From contig NZ_MACF01000072.1 in assembly GCF_001884045.1 (NCBI RefSeq), positions 32,156-96,155 on the forward strand: 64,000 nt of DNA. The letters run 5' to 3'. The translations under genes and the position numbers were made by a program. This DNA is from Bacillus mobilis. Lineage in GTDB: Bacteria > Bacillota > Bacilli > Bacillales > Bacillaceae_G. Under the pieces are notes generated by a model, which saw only the letters and a program-made list of their open reading frames with translations, was not told the origin of the DNA and ran no database searches. Shown piece by piece: positions 57,137-64,000 of the stretch (the stretch's first letter is position 1; each line of letters begins with the position of its first letter).

Positions 57137-58012
57137 CTATTCTAACATTTTTAACCAATCATCCCATTCTTCTTTCGTATCACCAATTAGGCGTGTTTGA
57201 ATGTTCAACTGATCTTGAGCACTTATTTCTCCTATAAACCCAACCGAAAGGTTCTCATTTTTTTCTTGCAACAAATTCATGTCGTCCATCACGTTCTTAA
57301 GTTCTCGTCCGTCAGCAAAAGAGACTACTACATATGTAGGTTGTATTTGCTCAGCAGCTAACAAAACACCATCTTCCGCTAAGCTTGACCTAATATATAT
57401 CACCTCATATCCCTTTAAGCGTAAATACGTTGAGAAAACAAACCCTTTCAACATATTATTTTCTAACACGACAACTTTGTGTATAGAAGAAAATGATGAT
57501 GCATTATGATACACCATTCCTAGTCGAGTTTGTAAAAATGATACGACATATTGAAATTGCATCAATGTAACTTCATTATTATTTTTTAACGTTAACAATT
57601 TATTTGACACTTGAAGAACAATACTTGCTATAACTTTTTCTGTTGCATAAATACTAAAAACCTCGTTTAACAATGCAGAAGTTGTAATTTCATCAAATTT
57701 TAACAAAGCTTGTAGTAAGTCGTCCACTAAAACAACTTCTCTATCGAAATGTATTTCTTTTTGAACACTACGCTGCAAACGATTCCCTTCTAATAATTGA
57801 ACTGCTTGTCCAATCATCATGCCGGAAGAAACCTTGTCCATTAACCATTTCAAAACTTCAATATGCTCTTCTGTATATAATCGATGTCCCGCATGATTCC
57901 GCTTTGGGGCAATAATTTGATATCGTCTCTCCCATGCACGAAGCGTACTCGGCTGAATTCCAATTATATTCGAAACAGCTTTTATGTTATATTTCCCGTT
58001 TAGAGTTGGCAT
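57137..58012 (-). CDS. MerR-family regulator with B12-binding-like domain
   Basis: The 291-residue protein has an N-terminal MerR helix-turn-helix (KYNIKAVSNIIGIQPSTLRAWERRYQI), then a helical region (about 80-165). A flavodoxin-like domain (VVLENNMLKGFVFSTYLRLKGYEVIYIRSS ... YVVVSFADGRELKNVMDDM) resembles CarH/LitR. The cobalamin His of the DxHxxG motif is not found at the expected position (NNMLKG), so B12 binding is doubtful. The ATG overlaps the ypbG stop (ATGATG). It is an extra gene compared with B. subtilis. Confidence 0.82.
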   Translation of the reverse strand: MPTLNGKYNIKAVSNIIGIQPSTLRAWERRYQIIAPKRNHAGHRLYTEEHIEVLKWLMDKVSSGMMIGQAVQLLEGNRLQRSVQKEIHFDREVVLVDDLLQALLKFDEITTSALLNEVFSIYATEKVIASIVLQVSNKLLTLKNNNEVTLMQFQYVVSFLQTRLGMVYHNASSFSSIHKVVVLENNMLKGFVFSTYLRLKGYEVIYIRSSLAEDGVLLAAEQIQPTYVVVSFADGRELKNVMDDMNLLQEKNENLSVGFIGEISAQDQLNIQTRLIGDTKEEWDDWLKMLE

Positions 58013-58788
58013 CATTTCCCTCCGCATAACGTAATAATATGTGTTTGAGCAGGTGCTCGGAAGCGAAGTGGAATCAACGTTGTTCCATACCCATTACTAA
58101 CAAAAAGAGTCATATTTGAATGCTTATATACGCCACCTTTTAAATGTTTTTTAGATGGGAATAATCGAATCTGTCCCCCATGTGTATGTCCACTTAAAAC
58201 AAGTGAAATTTGTTCTTTTCCAGACATTTTATTTATTATATCAGGGTTATGGCTAATTAATATGCGAAAACCATCTTCTTTGCAATCCGCCAACGCCAAA
58301 TCTAAACGATCACGTTTCAAACCAACATCATCTACACCAAGTAAACAAATTTTTTCTCCTCGTTCAGACTCAAATACAACTCTTGTATTATCTAAAACTT
58401 TCACATTATTTTCTAATAACAAAGCATCTAATTCATGATATTCAATCTCATAATCATTATTTCCCCATACAAAATATACAGGAGCTATCGCTCTTAACTT
58501 TTGTATATTTGCGGAGATTTTTGATAAAGGGACGCCTCTTTCCGCTAAATCACCACCAATAATTACAAGGTCTACTTTTCCTTTTACTTGTTCAATTAAC
58601 GAACTTGAAATGACCCTTCTATGAATATCAGAAATAAAAAACACCTTTACTTCTTGAAAACTTTCCGGAAATTCTTCAAATATTAAAGTATGTTCTAACA
58701 CAGTATTACGCATCGCTTCTGTATACATTACAAGAAGAAATATAATACCAATACATATGAGAGTACTTAATAAGATAATCCATATCAT
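58012..58788 (-). CDS. ypbG: Calcineurin-like metallophosphoesterase YpbG
   Basis: The 258-residue membrane-anchored protein (helix 1-24) has dimetal motifs SDIHR, GGDLAERG, WGNNDYE, SHNPD and SGHTHGGQ. The expected phosphoesterase ligands are all present. Its substrate is unknown. The position matches ypbG. Confidence 0.92.
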   Translation of the reverse strand: MIWIILLSTLICIGIIFLLVMYTEAMRNTVLEHTLIFEEFPESFQEVKVFFISDIHRRVISSSLIEQVKGKVDLVIIGGDLAERGVPLSKISANIQKLRAIAPVYFVWGNNDYEIEYHELDALLLENNVKVLDNTRVVFESERGEKICLLGVDDVGLKRDRLDLALADCKEDGFRILISHNPDIINKMSGKEQISLVLSGHTHGGQIRLFPSKKHLKGGVYKHSNMTLFVSNGYGTTLIPLRFRAPAQTHIITLCGGK

Positions 58789-58846
58789 ATATTTTTTACT
58801 CCCCTCCTCATAAAGAGAATCCTCAATTTATATAGTAGGTATGTTA

Positions 58847-59326
58847 CTAGCTATCCTGCTTTGCGGAATTATCTTTTATCGGAATTTTTAATTCTTGACC
58901 TATATTCACTTCATCTTCTTGTAAATCATTATACTTTTTAATCACTTCGATCCCAGTTTCATCTGAAAAATATTGCTTCGCTATACTTTCTAAGGTTTCT
59001 CCCTCTTTCACCGTATGCGTTACTACTTTCTCAGATGGTGCCCCGGATTCAGATTTAGCTGAATCAAAGAAAATGACCTCAAACGCACTTTTCCCAGCGT
59101 TATTACCATCACTTTTCACCTGAATATATTTATCTGTATACCATAAGATACTAATTGGTAGTAATATGAATAGAAATGTTAAAACTCGGACGAAAATATG
59201 ATTCATTTTAAACTTTTCTTTTTTCTCTTTATTTCTATGAATTTCACTACGCGGCGGTAAACTTTCTTTTTCTTCCACTCGCTCAACTTCTAATTCCTCT
59301 TCAAAATCAGGAATTCGTTTTCTCAT
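58847..59326 (-). CDS. ypbE: LysM-domain membrane protein YpbE
   Basis: The 159-residue protein has a charged cytoplasmic N-terminus, one membrane helix (HIFVRVLTFLFILLPISILWY) and a C-terminal LysM module (HTVKEGETLESIAKQYFSDE ... VNIGQELKIPI), expected to bind peptidoglycan. The ATG at 59326 has AAGGTGGTGG upstream. Confidence 0.9.
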   Translation of the reverse strand: MRKRIPDFEEELEVERVEEKESLPPRSEIHRNKEKKEKFKMNHIFVRVLTFLFILLPISILWYTDKYIQVKSDGNNAGKSAFEVIFFDSAKSESGAPSEKVVTHTVKEGETLESIAKQYFSDETGIEVIKKYNDLQEDEVNIGQELKIPIKDNSAKQDS

Positions 59327-59348
59327 GTTGTTCACCACCACCTTCCAT

Positions 59349-59912
59349 TTATTTTCTTAATTGGAGTCCCATTATAAAATCAACAAGAAAGTGTGCAAAG
59401 ATTGTTATAAACAAATTTCCTGTCCATTCAAATACATAACCAAAGACAAAACTAATGAAACAGACGAAACAAAACAAAAATGGCTTTTTTATATACCGAA
59501 TATGTAATACTGCAAATACTAAACTCGCTATTACAATTCCAAAGTGAGTCTGCACTACACCTCTAAATAGAAATTCTTCTGCAAAACCGATAATGAACGT
59601 AATAACGAGTAGATGCATAACTGACATTCCTTGAAACATTCTATCGTTAATACCACCATCATCAAACCAAGACTCTGGAAATACTCGCATTGCAACATAA
59701 TCTAATAACACAATACCAATCGCTAATAAGCCACCTATTATAAGTATAGACACCGGTTCCCATTTCCACAGACTATACACCGATTTTATATCTCGGAATA
59801 ATATATATGCTAGTAAACAACCGATACCGATAATAATGAACTGTGTGATATACAGGTTCAGCCTTATTTCTTTCGGACTCATATCTTCAATATTATGCCT
59901 TTGAATGTTCAT
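59349..59912 (-). CDS. ypbD: CPBP-family intramembrane protease YpbD
   Basis: The 187-residue protein has about six membrane helices. CPBP motif 1 EEFLFRG and motifs 2/3 (FAVLHIRYI and FAHFLVDF) carry the conserved Glu and His residues of the Rce1/CPBP family. The start overlaps the recQ stop (GGGGGAATGATG); the first of the two ATG codons (59915) is also possible. Confidence 0.9.
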   Translation of the reverse strand: MNIQRHNIEDMSPKEIRLNLYITQFIIIGIGCLLAYILFRDIKSVYSLWKWEPVSILIIGGLLAIGIVLLDYVAMRVFPESWFDDGGINDRMFQGMSVMHLLVITFIIGFAEEFLFRGVVQTHFGIVIASLVFAVLHIRYIKKPFLFCFVCFISFVFGYVFEWTGNLFITIFAHFLVDFIMGLQLRK

Positions 59913-61441
59913 CATTCCCCCATCTTTTCTAGACCGAAAAGCTTTTGTAACTCTGTTTCCCAATTATAGTCGAAATCCGATTGTTGCGCTTGTCTTTTTT
60001 TATAATCTGTTTTTGTAATACCACAATAGTCACAGCAATTTTTTAACTCGTTCTCTTTTCTATAACCGAACTGTTGCAGCAAATATTCACGTCTACATCC
60101 TTTCACTTGCATCCATGATTTCATGTTTTCTAGCTCACTATATTTATTACGCAGCCTTATTTCTACTTCAGCTATTAATCTGTTCATAATTTCATCTGAC
60201 AAGCTCTTTAATTTTAATTTTCGCTGTTGTATGATTCCAAGTTTCTCAAGATGATAGCGGATGAAACGCCAATATTGTTCATTAAATCTTGCTGCATTAT
60301 AACAAATTTCTTCTACCTCTTCTATTGGTAATTCTTTCGTTTGAAACATTCTTTCTTGTAGTAAAGAAAATAAAAATTGTATTTGCGACTGACTTGGCAA
60401 TTCATCTTCAATTATTGAAATTGGCAAATCGTGATCTAACGGACTACATAGTAAGATAGCTATACTCGGTTCACCATCTCTTCCAGCTCTTCCGATTTCT
60501 TGTAAATAAGAAGCTATATTAGTCGGATAATGGAAATGAATAATATAGCTCGTATTCGACTTATTTACTCCCATACCAAAAGCACTTGTACATATTACAA
60601 GCTGCAACTGGTCATTCATAAACTGTTGTTGAATTAACATACGCTCTTCATGTTCCATACCACCATGATAAAAAGCGACACCCGTCACGCCTTTTCCTCT
60701 TAAATATTCCGTTAAACGTTCTGTCCACGCTCTACTTGAACAATATACAATTCCTGGCCCTTGTAAATACATCACCTGATCCAAAAGCGCTTCTTTCTTC
60801 TCCTCTATCGTCTCCACAAATTGTACTTCCATTGCAATATTTGGACGATCAATAGAGTATACATGCTGCGTCACTTTCTTCAAATCTAAACTCTCCGCTA
60901 TATCTCGTAGCACATCTTTCGTCGCTGTTGCCGTTAATGCTAGCACCGTAGGAGACCCGATATGCTCAATGACTACATTTAGTTTTTTATAATCCGGTCT
61001 AAAATCATAACCCCATTGTGAAATACAATGAGCCTCATCCACAACAAATAATGAAATATGAACTTTCTTCAATTCTCTTATTAACACTTCCGACTGCAAC
61101 ATCTCTGGTGATACAAAAATAAATTTATATGAAGCTAATTTTTTCATCGCTTCTCTTTTTTCATGTAATGTCCGAAAACTATTAAATGCTATTACTCGGT
61201 TTTTCACAACATATTTTAATTGTGTAACCTGATCCTCCATCAAAGATAATAATGGTGATACAACCAGTACTGTTCCTTCTTGCATTAGCCCTGGAAGTTG
61301 ATAGCACATAGACTTCCCTCTTCCAGTCGGGAGCATTGCTATAACATCTTTTCCTTCTAATAAATCTGTAATTACCCCTTTTTGCCCTGGTCGAAATTCA
61401 GAATATCCAAACCATCTATATAAATATTCCTCAAGCTTCAT
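59912..61441 (-). CDS. recQ: RecQ-family DNA helicase
   Basis: The 509-residue 3'-5' helicase has Walker A MLPTGRGKSMCYQLPG, DEAHC, ALTATATKDV and QEIGRAGRDG. A zinc-binding C-terminus (CRREYLLQQFGY ... CCDYC) is present, but there is no HRDC domain. It is of the short RecS type of Bacillus, acting in recombination repair. It overlaps ypbB by 11 nt. Confidence 0.95.
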   Translation of the reverse strand: MKLEEYLYRWFGYSEFRPGQKGVITDLLEGKDVIAMLPTGRGKSMCYQLPGLMQEGTVLVVSPLLSLMEDQVTQLKYVVKNRVIAFNSFRTLHEKREAMKKLASYKFIFVSPEMLQSEVLIRELKKVHISLFVVDEAHCISQWGYDFRPDYKKLNVVIEHIGSPTVLALTATATKDVLRDIAESLDLKKVTQHVYSIDRPNIAMEVQFVETIEEKKEALLDQVMYLQGPGIVYCSSRAWTERLTEYLRGKGVTGVAFYHGGMEHEERMLIQQQFMNDQLQLVICTSAFGMGVNKSNTSYIIHFHYPTNIASYLQEIGRAGRDGEPSIAILLCSPLDHDLPISIIEDELPSQSQIQFLFSLLQERMFQTKELPIEEVEEICYNAARFNEQYWRFIRYHLEKLGIIQQRKLKLKSLSDEIMNRLIAEVEIRLRNKYSELENMKSWMQVKGCRREYLLQQFGYRKENELKNCCDYCGITKTDYKKRQAQQSDFDYNWETELQKLFGLEKMGE

Positions 61442-62492
61442 TTATACCCTCCATCCGCGCCAATACAAGACGGACCTCAAAATAAGAAATCCCCTCTCCA
61501 ACCGCTTGTTTCAACTCACGCAACTTACGTGTTTGTAATGCTTCAATTACTTTTGTTACTTTATCTATTTTATCTTTTTCCATAAACATCTCGATTGAAA
61601 ACTCTTTTTCCCGCAACGCAATTTCAACAAAATGATCTTCTATCGTTGCAACCTTTAAATTTCTAATTGTCGCTATTTCTTCTAAAGAACGTCCTTGTCT
61701 CCAAAAATTATATGTTTTTTTCGTTGATAAACTAAATAATTCAGCTCTCTCATTTGGGTAAGATATAATTTCCGCTAACAGCGGAAATTCATTTTCTTTA
61801 TCGCGAACTTCTTGTATAAAGAAGTGAATTGTACCCCAAAATAAAAAATACACCCGAAATATATCTTGTTTCGTAATTTCCGCTAATTGCTGCAATGTAC
61901 AACCGATACGTTCATATCCTGTTAATCGATATGTTACAATTGTCGCTTCTACCACATCACCTTTTCCTAAAAGATTATGTATTTCTTTCCATAATCTTTT
62001 AGCCAATTCATTTCTCCTATACGGTATACCTGTTAAAAAGCGTTTCACCCACACCGTTATTTCTGTATCTTGTTGAATAGGAATAAACTTTGTATTATTC
62101 TGTTGTAAATTAGATATAGTTTGAATAATTAATGATACTCTTTTCCAAAATGTTTCACCTAATTCTCCATAGTGCAAACCATGTAAATGCTCGGGAAAAG
62201 CATACACTTCCTCCCATGTTTGTAACTGCATTTTACCTTTAGATGTTAACAAATATGTATTTTCATGTATTTCTTGAATCAAATCTGCTTGCAACAACTT
62301 TGCAACTTCACGATCATAATCTGTTCTATTTAACGATTTATATATTCCAAACAAAAAAGAAATTCGGAACATATTTCCATCTTGTAACGTTTGTGAAGAT
62401 CGTTTTCCTTTTAATAAATAATAAATAGAAGAAACGGTCCTTTCACCATTCAATTGTTTTAAACAATACAATACAGTATATTGTAGTTGCAT
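61431..62492 (-). CDS. ypbB: YpbB, helix-turn-helix protein linked to RecQ
   Basis: The 353-residue, mostly helical protein has a C-terminal helicase-associated HTH (RQGRSLEEIATIRNLKVATIEDHFVEIA), related to the RQC/HTH_40 region. Together with RecQ it could form the complete helicase module; that is inference. The ATG at 62492 has AGGTGG upstream; GTG at 62504 is an alternative. Confidence 0.88.
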   Translation of the reverse strand: MQLQYTVLYCLKQLNGERTVSSIYYLLKGKRSSQTLQDGNMFRISFLFGIYKSLNRTDYDREVAKLLQADLIQEIHENTYLLTSKGKMQLQTWEEVYAFPEHLHGLHYGELGETFWKRVSLIIQTISNLQQNNTKFIPIQQDTEITVWVKRFLTGIPYRRNELAKRLWKEIHNLLGKGDVVEATIVTYRLTGYERIGCTLQQLAEITKQDIFRVYFLFWGTIHFFIQEVRDKENEFPLLAEIISYPNERAELFSLSTKKTYNFWRQGRSLEEIATIRNLKVATIEDHFVEIALREKEFSIEMFMEKDKIDKVTKVIEALQTRKLRELKQAVGEGISYFEVRLVLARMEGINEA

Positions 62493-62649
62493 TACCGCTT
62501 CCACCTTTCAATCTAACTTAGTTACTTTTTAATATGATTGCACGATTAAACTTATCATATCGGCACTATGTACTTGTATATAGTATATTGTACCAAACGA
62601 AATAACATTTACGTATTTTGAAAATCTTGTGACATAATGCAAAAATTAG

Positions 62650-62684
62650 TTGACACTCTAATTGATAAGGATTATCATTATAAT
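62650..62684 (+). promoter_or_regulatory. fer promoter with Fur-box-like operator
   Basis: TTGACA (62650-62655) and TATCAT (62673-62678) are 17 nt apart, upstream of fer. TGATAAGGATTATCA (62663-62677) matches 13 of the 14 defined positions of the 7-1-7 Fur box TGATAATNATTATCA and covers the spacer and -10. Confidence 0.7.
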
Positions 62685-62704
62685 TTTATGTTGAAAAGTT
62701 TTAA

Positions 62705-63025
<321 letters not shown>

Positions 63026-63043
63026 TTTTTTATTAACTTCAAA

Positions 63044-63078
63044 AAATATCCCTCATTAATATGAGGGATATTTTTTGT
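63044..63078 (+). terminator. Terminator after fer
   Basis: AATATCCCTCAT/ATGAGGGATATT stem with T6 on the + strand, 20 nt past the stop. Confidence 0.9.
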
Positions 63079-63100
63079 TTTCTATTTTCATTCTATTTAA

Positions 63101-63139
63101 TAAAAAACCATTAGTAGTTCCATACTACTAATGGTTTTA
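63101..63139 (-). terminator. Terminator after ribU
   Basis: AAAACCATTAGTAGT/ACTACTAATGGTTTT hairpin with T-run on the - strand, ten bases past the ribU stop. Confidence 0.88.
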
Positions 63140-63148
63140 TTTTATATT

Positions 63149-63727
63149 TTATGCATTTTTCATTTTTGCAAACACCCATACTTTCAGGCGTGAGAATAAC
63201 GCTACAAATACAATTGTCACAACAATTCCTTTAATCAAATTAAATGGTAAGATTGCCGTTACAACCGTTGTTCTTATAGCCTCGCTAGACATAGCTGGTG
63301 AATTTAAAAACCAAGTGTAAGCTGGGAATATAATGATGTAATTTAATACACTCATGATGAGCGCCATTGTAATTGTCCCTAGCATTAATCCTGTCGTTAA
63401 ACTCTTAACAGTACGATACTTTCTAAATAAGAAAGCTGCCGGTCCAATAAATAAACATCCTGCAATAAAGTTGGCAATTTCTCCAACTGGTACTCCCGTT
63501 AAACTCCCTTGAATCCCGTAATGTAAAATATTCTTTATCGCCTCTACAATTATCCCTGCAACTGGTCCAAAAATAATCGCAGCAATTAAAGCTGGTACAT
63601 CACTAAAATCAATTTTTAAAAATGGCGGAAGCCCTGGAAACGGGAAATCCAACATCATCAGTAAATATGCAATACTACTTAGCATCGCTACACTCACCAT
63701 CTGCACTACACTGTTTTTTTGTTTCAT
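63149..63727 (-). CDS. ribU: Riboflavin ECF transporter S component RibU
   Basis: The 192-residue protein has six membrane helices. PFPGLPPFLKIDFSDVPALIAAIIFGPVAGIIVEAIKNILHYGIQGS is the characteristic RibU/YpaA region. It binds riboflavin for ECF-driven uptake. GGAGAGAG precedes the ATG. It is controlled by the FMN riboswitch upstream. Confidence 0.95.
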   Translation of the reverse strand: MKQKNSVVQMVSVAMLSSIAYLLMMLDFPFPGLPPFLKIDFSDVPALIAAIIFGPVAGIIVEAIKNILHYGIQGSLTGVPVGEIANFIAGCLFIGPAAFLFRKYRTVKSLTTGLMLGTITMALIMSVLNYIIIFPAYTWFLNSPAMSSEAIRTTVVTAILPFNLIKGIVVTIVFVALFSRLKVWVFAKMKNA

Positions 63728-63802
63728 CTTTCTCTCTCCTTTTCCATCGATCTTCTCATGGAAAGTGGAAAGGTTCTGCTATGCCTACTTTTTCATAGAA
63801 CG

Positions 63803-63831
63803 AAAAAACCCTTTGTGTTTTACACAAAGGG
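63803..63831 (-). terminator. Riboswitch-controlled terminator of ribU
   Basis: CCCTTTGTG/CACAAAGGG stem with T6 on the - strand, between the FMN aptamer and ribU, 76 nt before the start codon. Confidence 0.85.
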
Positions 63832-63891
63832 AGAATTTAAGGCACATCAAACAGACGTTCAAATCCATATCTTTTTTGAACGCTTGAACCT

Positions 63892-64000
63892 CCATCTTCT
63901 CCCATCCAGACTATACTGTCGGCTTTGGAATCACACCAAATCCTGCCTTAACGGCTCGCGGGCTTAGAACAAAATCACATATAGTTCATCACCGCCGGTC
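63892..64000 (-). promoter_or_regulatory. FMN riboswitch (RFN element), 3' part
   Basis: The - strand carries conserved RFN blocks in order: ACCGGCGGT at the very edge, AGCCCGCGAGCC, GCAGGATTTGGTGTGATTCC, AAGCCGACAGTATAGTCTGG and ATGGGAGAAGATGG. The first part (the GGGCAGGGTGAAATTCCC-type block) is beyond the window. FMN binding would favour the terminator at 63803-63831 and shut off ribU. Confidence 0.95.

Overview
The window looks like chromosomal core DNA of a Bacillus cereus-group species (B. cereus / thuringiensis / anthracis type). The base composition is low in GC. The gene order closely follows the B. subtilis yppC-recU-ponA to fer-ypaA segment. Spore genes (spoIVA, spoVIF, yphF, ypjB, the YIEGIA cassette), bacillithiol genes (bshA, bshB1, ypdA) and a menaquinol:cytochrome c reductase are present. 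No prophage, tRNA, rRNA or CRISPR array was seen.

Layout: (1) 1-8.1 kb: yppC (cut by the window edge), recU-ponA on the + strand, then ypoC, nth, dnaD, aspB, ypmB and ypmA on the - strand. (2) 8.1-14 kb: dinG and the panBCD operon behind an attenuator-type leader, then a + strand cupredoxin. (3) 14-20 kb: birA, cca, bshA, bshB1, mgsA, dapB and ypjD, a tightly overlapping - strand operon read from ypjD towards birA. (4) 20-29.4 kb: YitT-family ypjC (+), a uracil-DNA glycosylase without cysteines, a YugP-type protease, ypjB, two membrane proteins, qcrABC, ypiF, ypiB and ypiA. (5) 29.6-31.4 kb: a tnpB element whose 5' part resembles a group I intron core (candidate IStron), sitting between ypiA and hisC. 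(6) 31.4-39.5 kb: hisC, aroB, aroC, ndk, hepT, menG, hepS, folE and HU. (7) 39.7-51.3 kb: spoIVA, yphF, yphE, spoVIF, gpsA, der, the YIEGIA/capping/YphA cassette, ypzI (+), fni, ypfD, cmk and ypfB. (8) 51.5-64 kb: asparaginase (+), ypdA, an amidase, two small membrane proteins, glutamate dehydrogenase with two cre-like sites, mecB, a MerR regulator, ypbG, ypbE, ypbD, recQ, ypbB, ferredoxin (+) behind a Fur-box-like site, and the riboflavin transporter ribU behind an FMN riboswitch that runs off the window end.

How the genes fit together: most - strand genes form long operons with 1-4 nt stop/start overlaps (panB/panC, ypjD/dapB, bshB1/bshA, aroC/aroB, YIEGIA/capping). hepS-menG-hepT, with the aro, hisC, qcr and fni genes, link isoprenoid/menaquinone and aromatic synthesis to the respiratory bc complex. 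bshA, bshB1 and ypdA cover two steps of bacillithiol synthesis and its reduction. Compared with B. subtilis, asnS, aroH-trp, tyrA-aroE, cheR and mtrB are not at their usual places, and a MerR gene and the tnpB element are extra. Two intergenic repeats (13.96-14.1 and 19.8-19.94 kb) share sequence blocks and look like members of one B. cereus-group repeat family.

Names rest on recognising protein motifs and gene order by eye; no database search was run. Start codons were often moved to the ATG/GTG/TTG that best fits a visible ribosome binding site.
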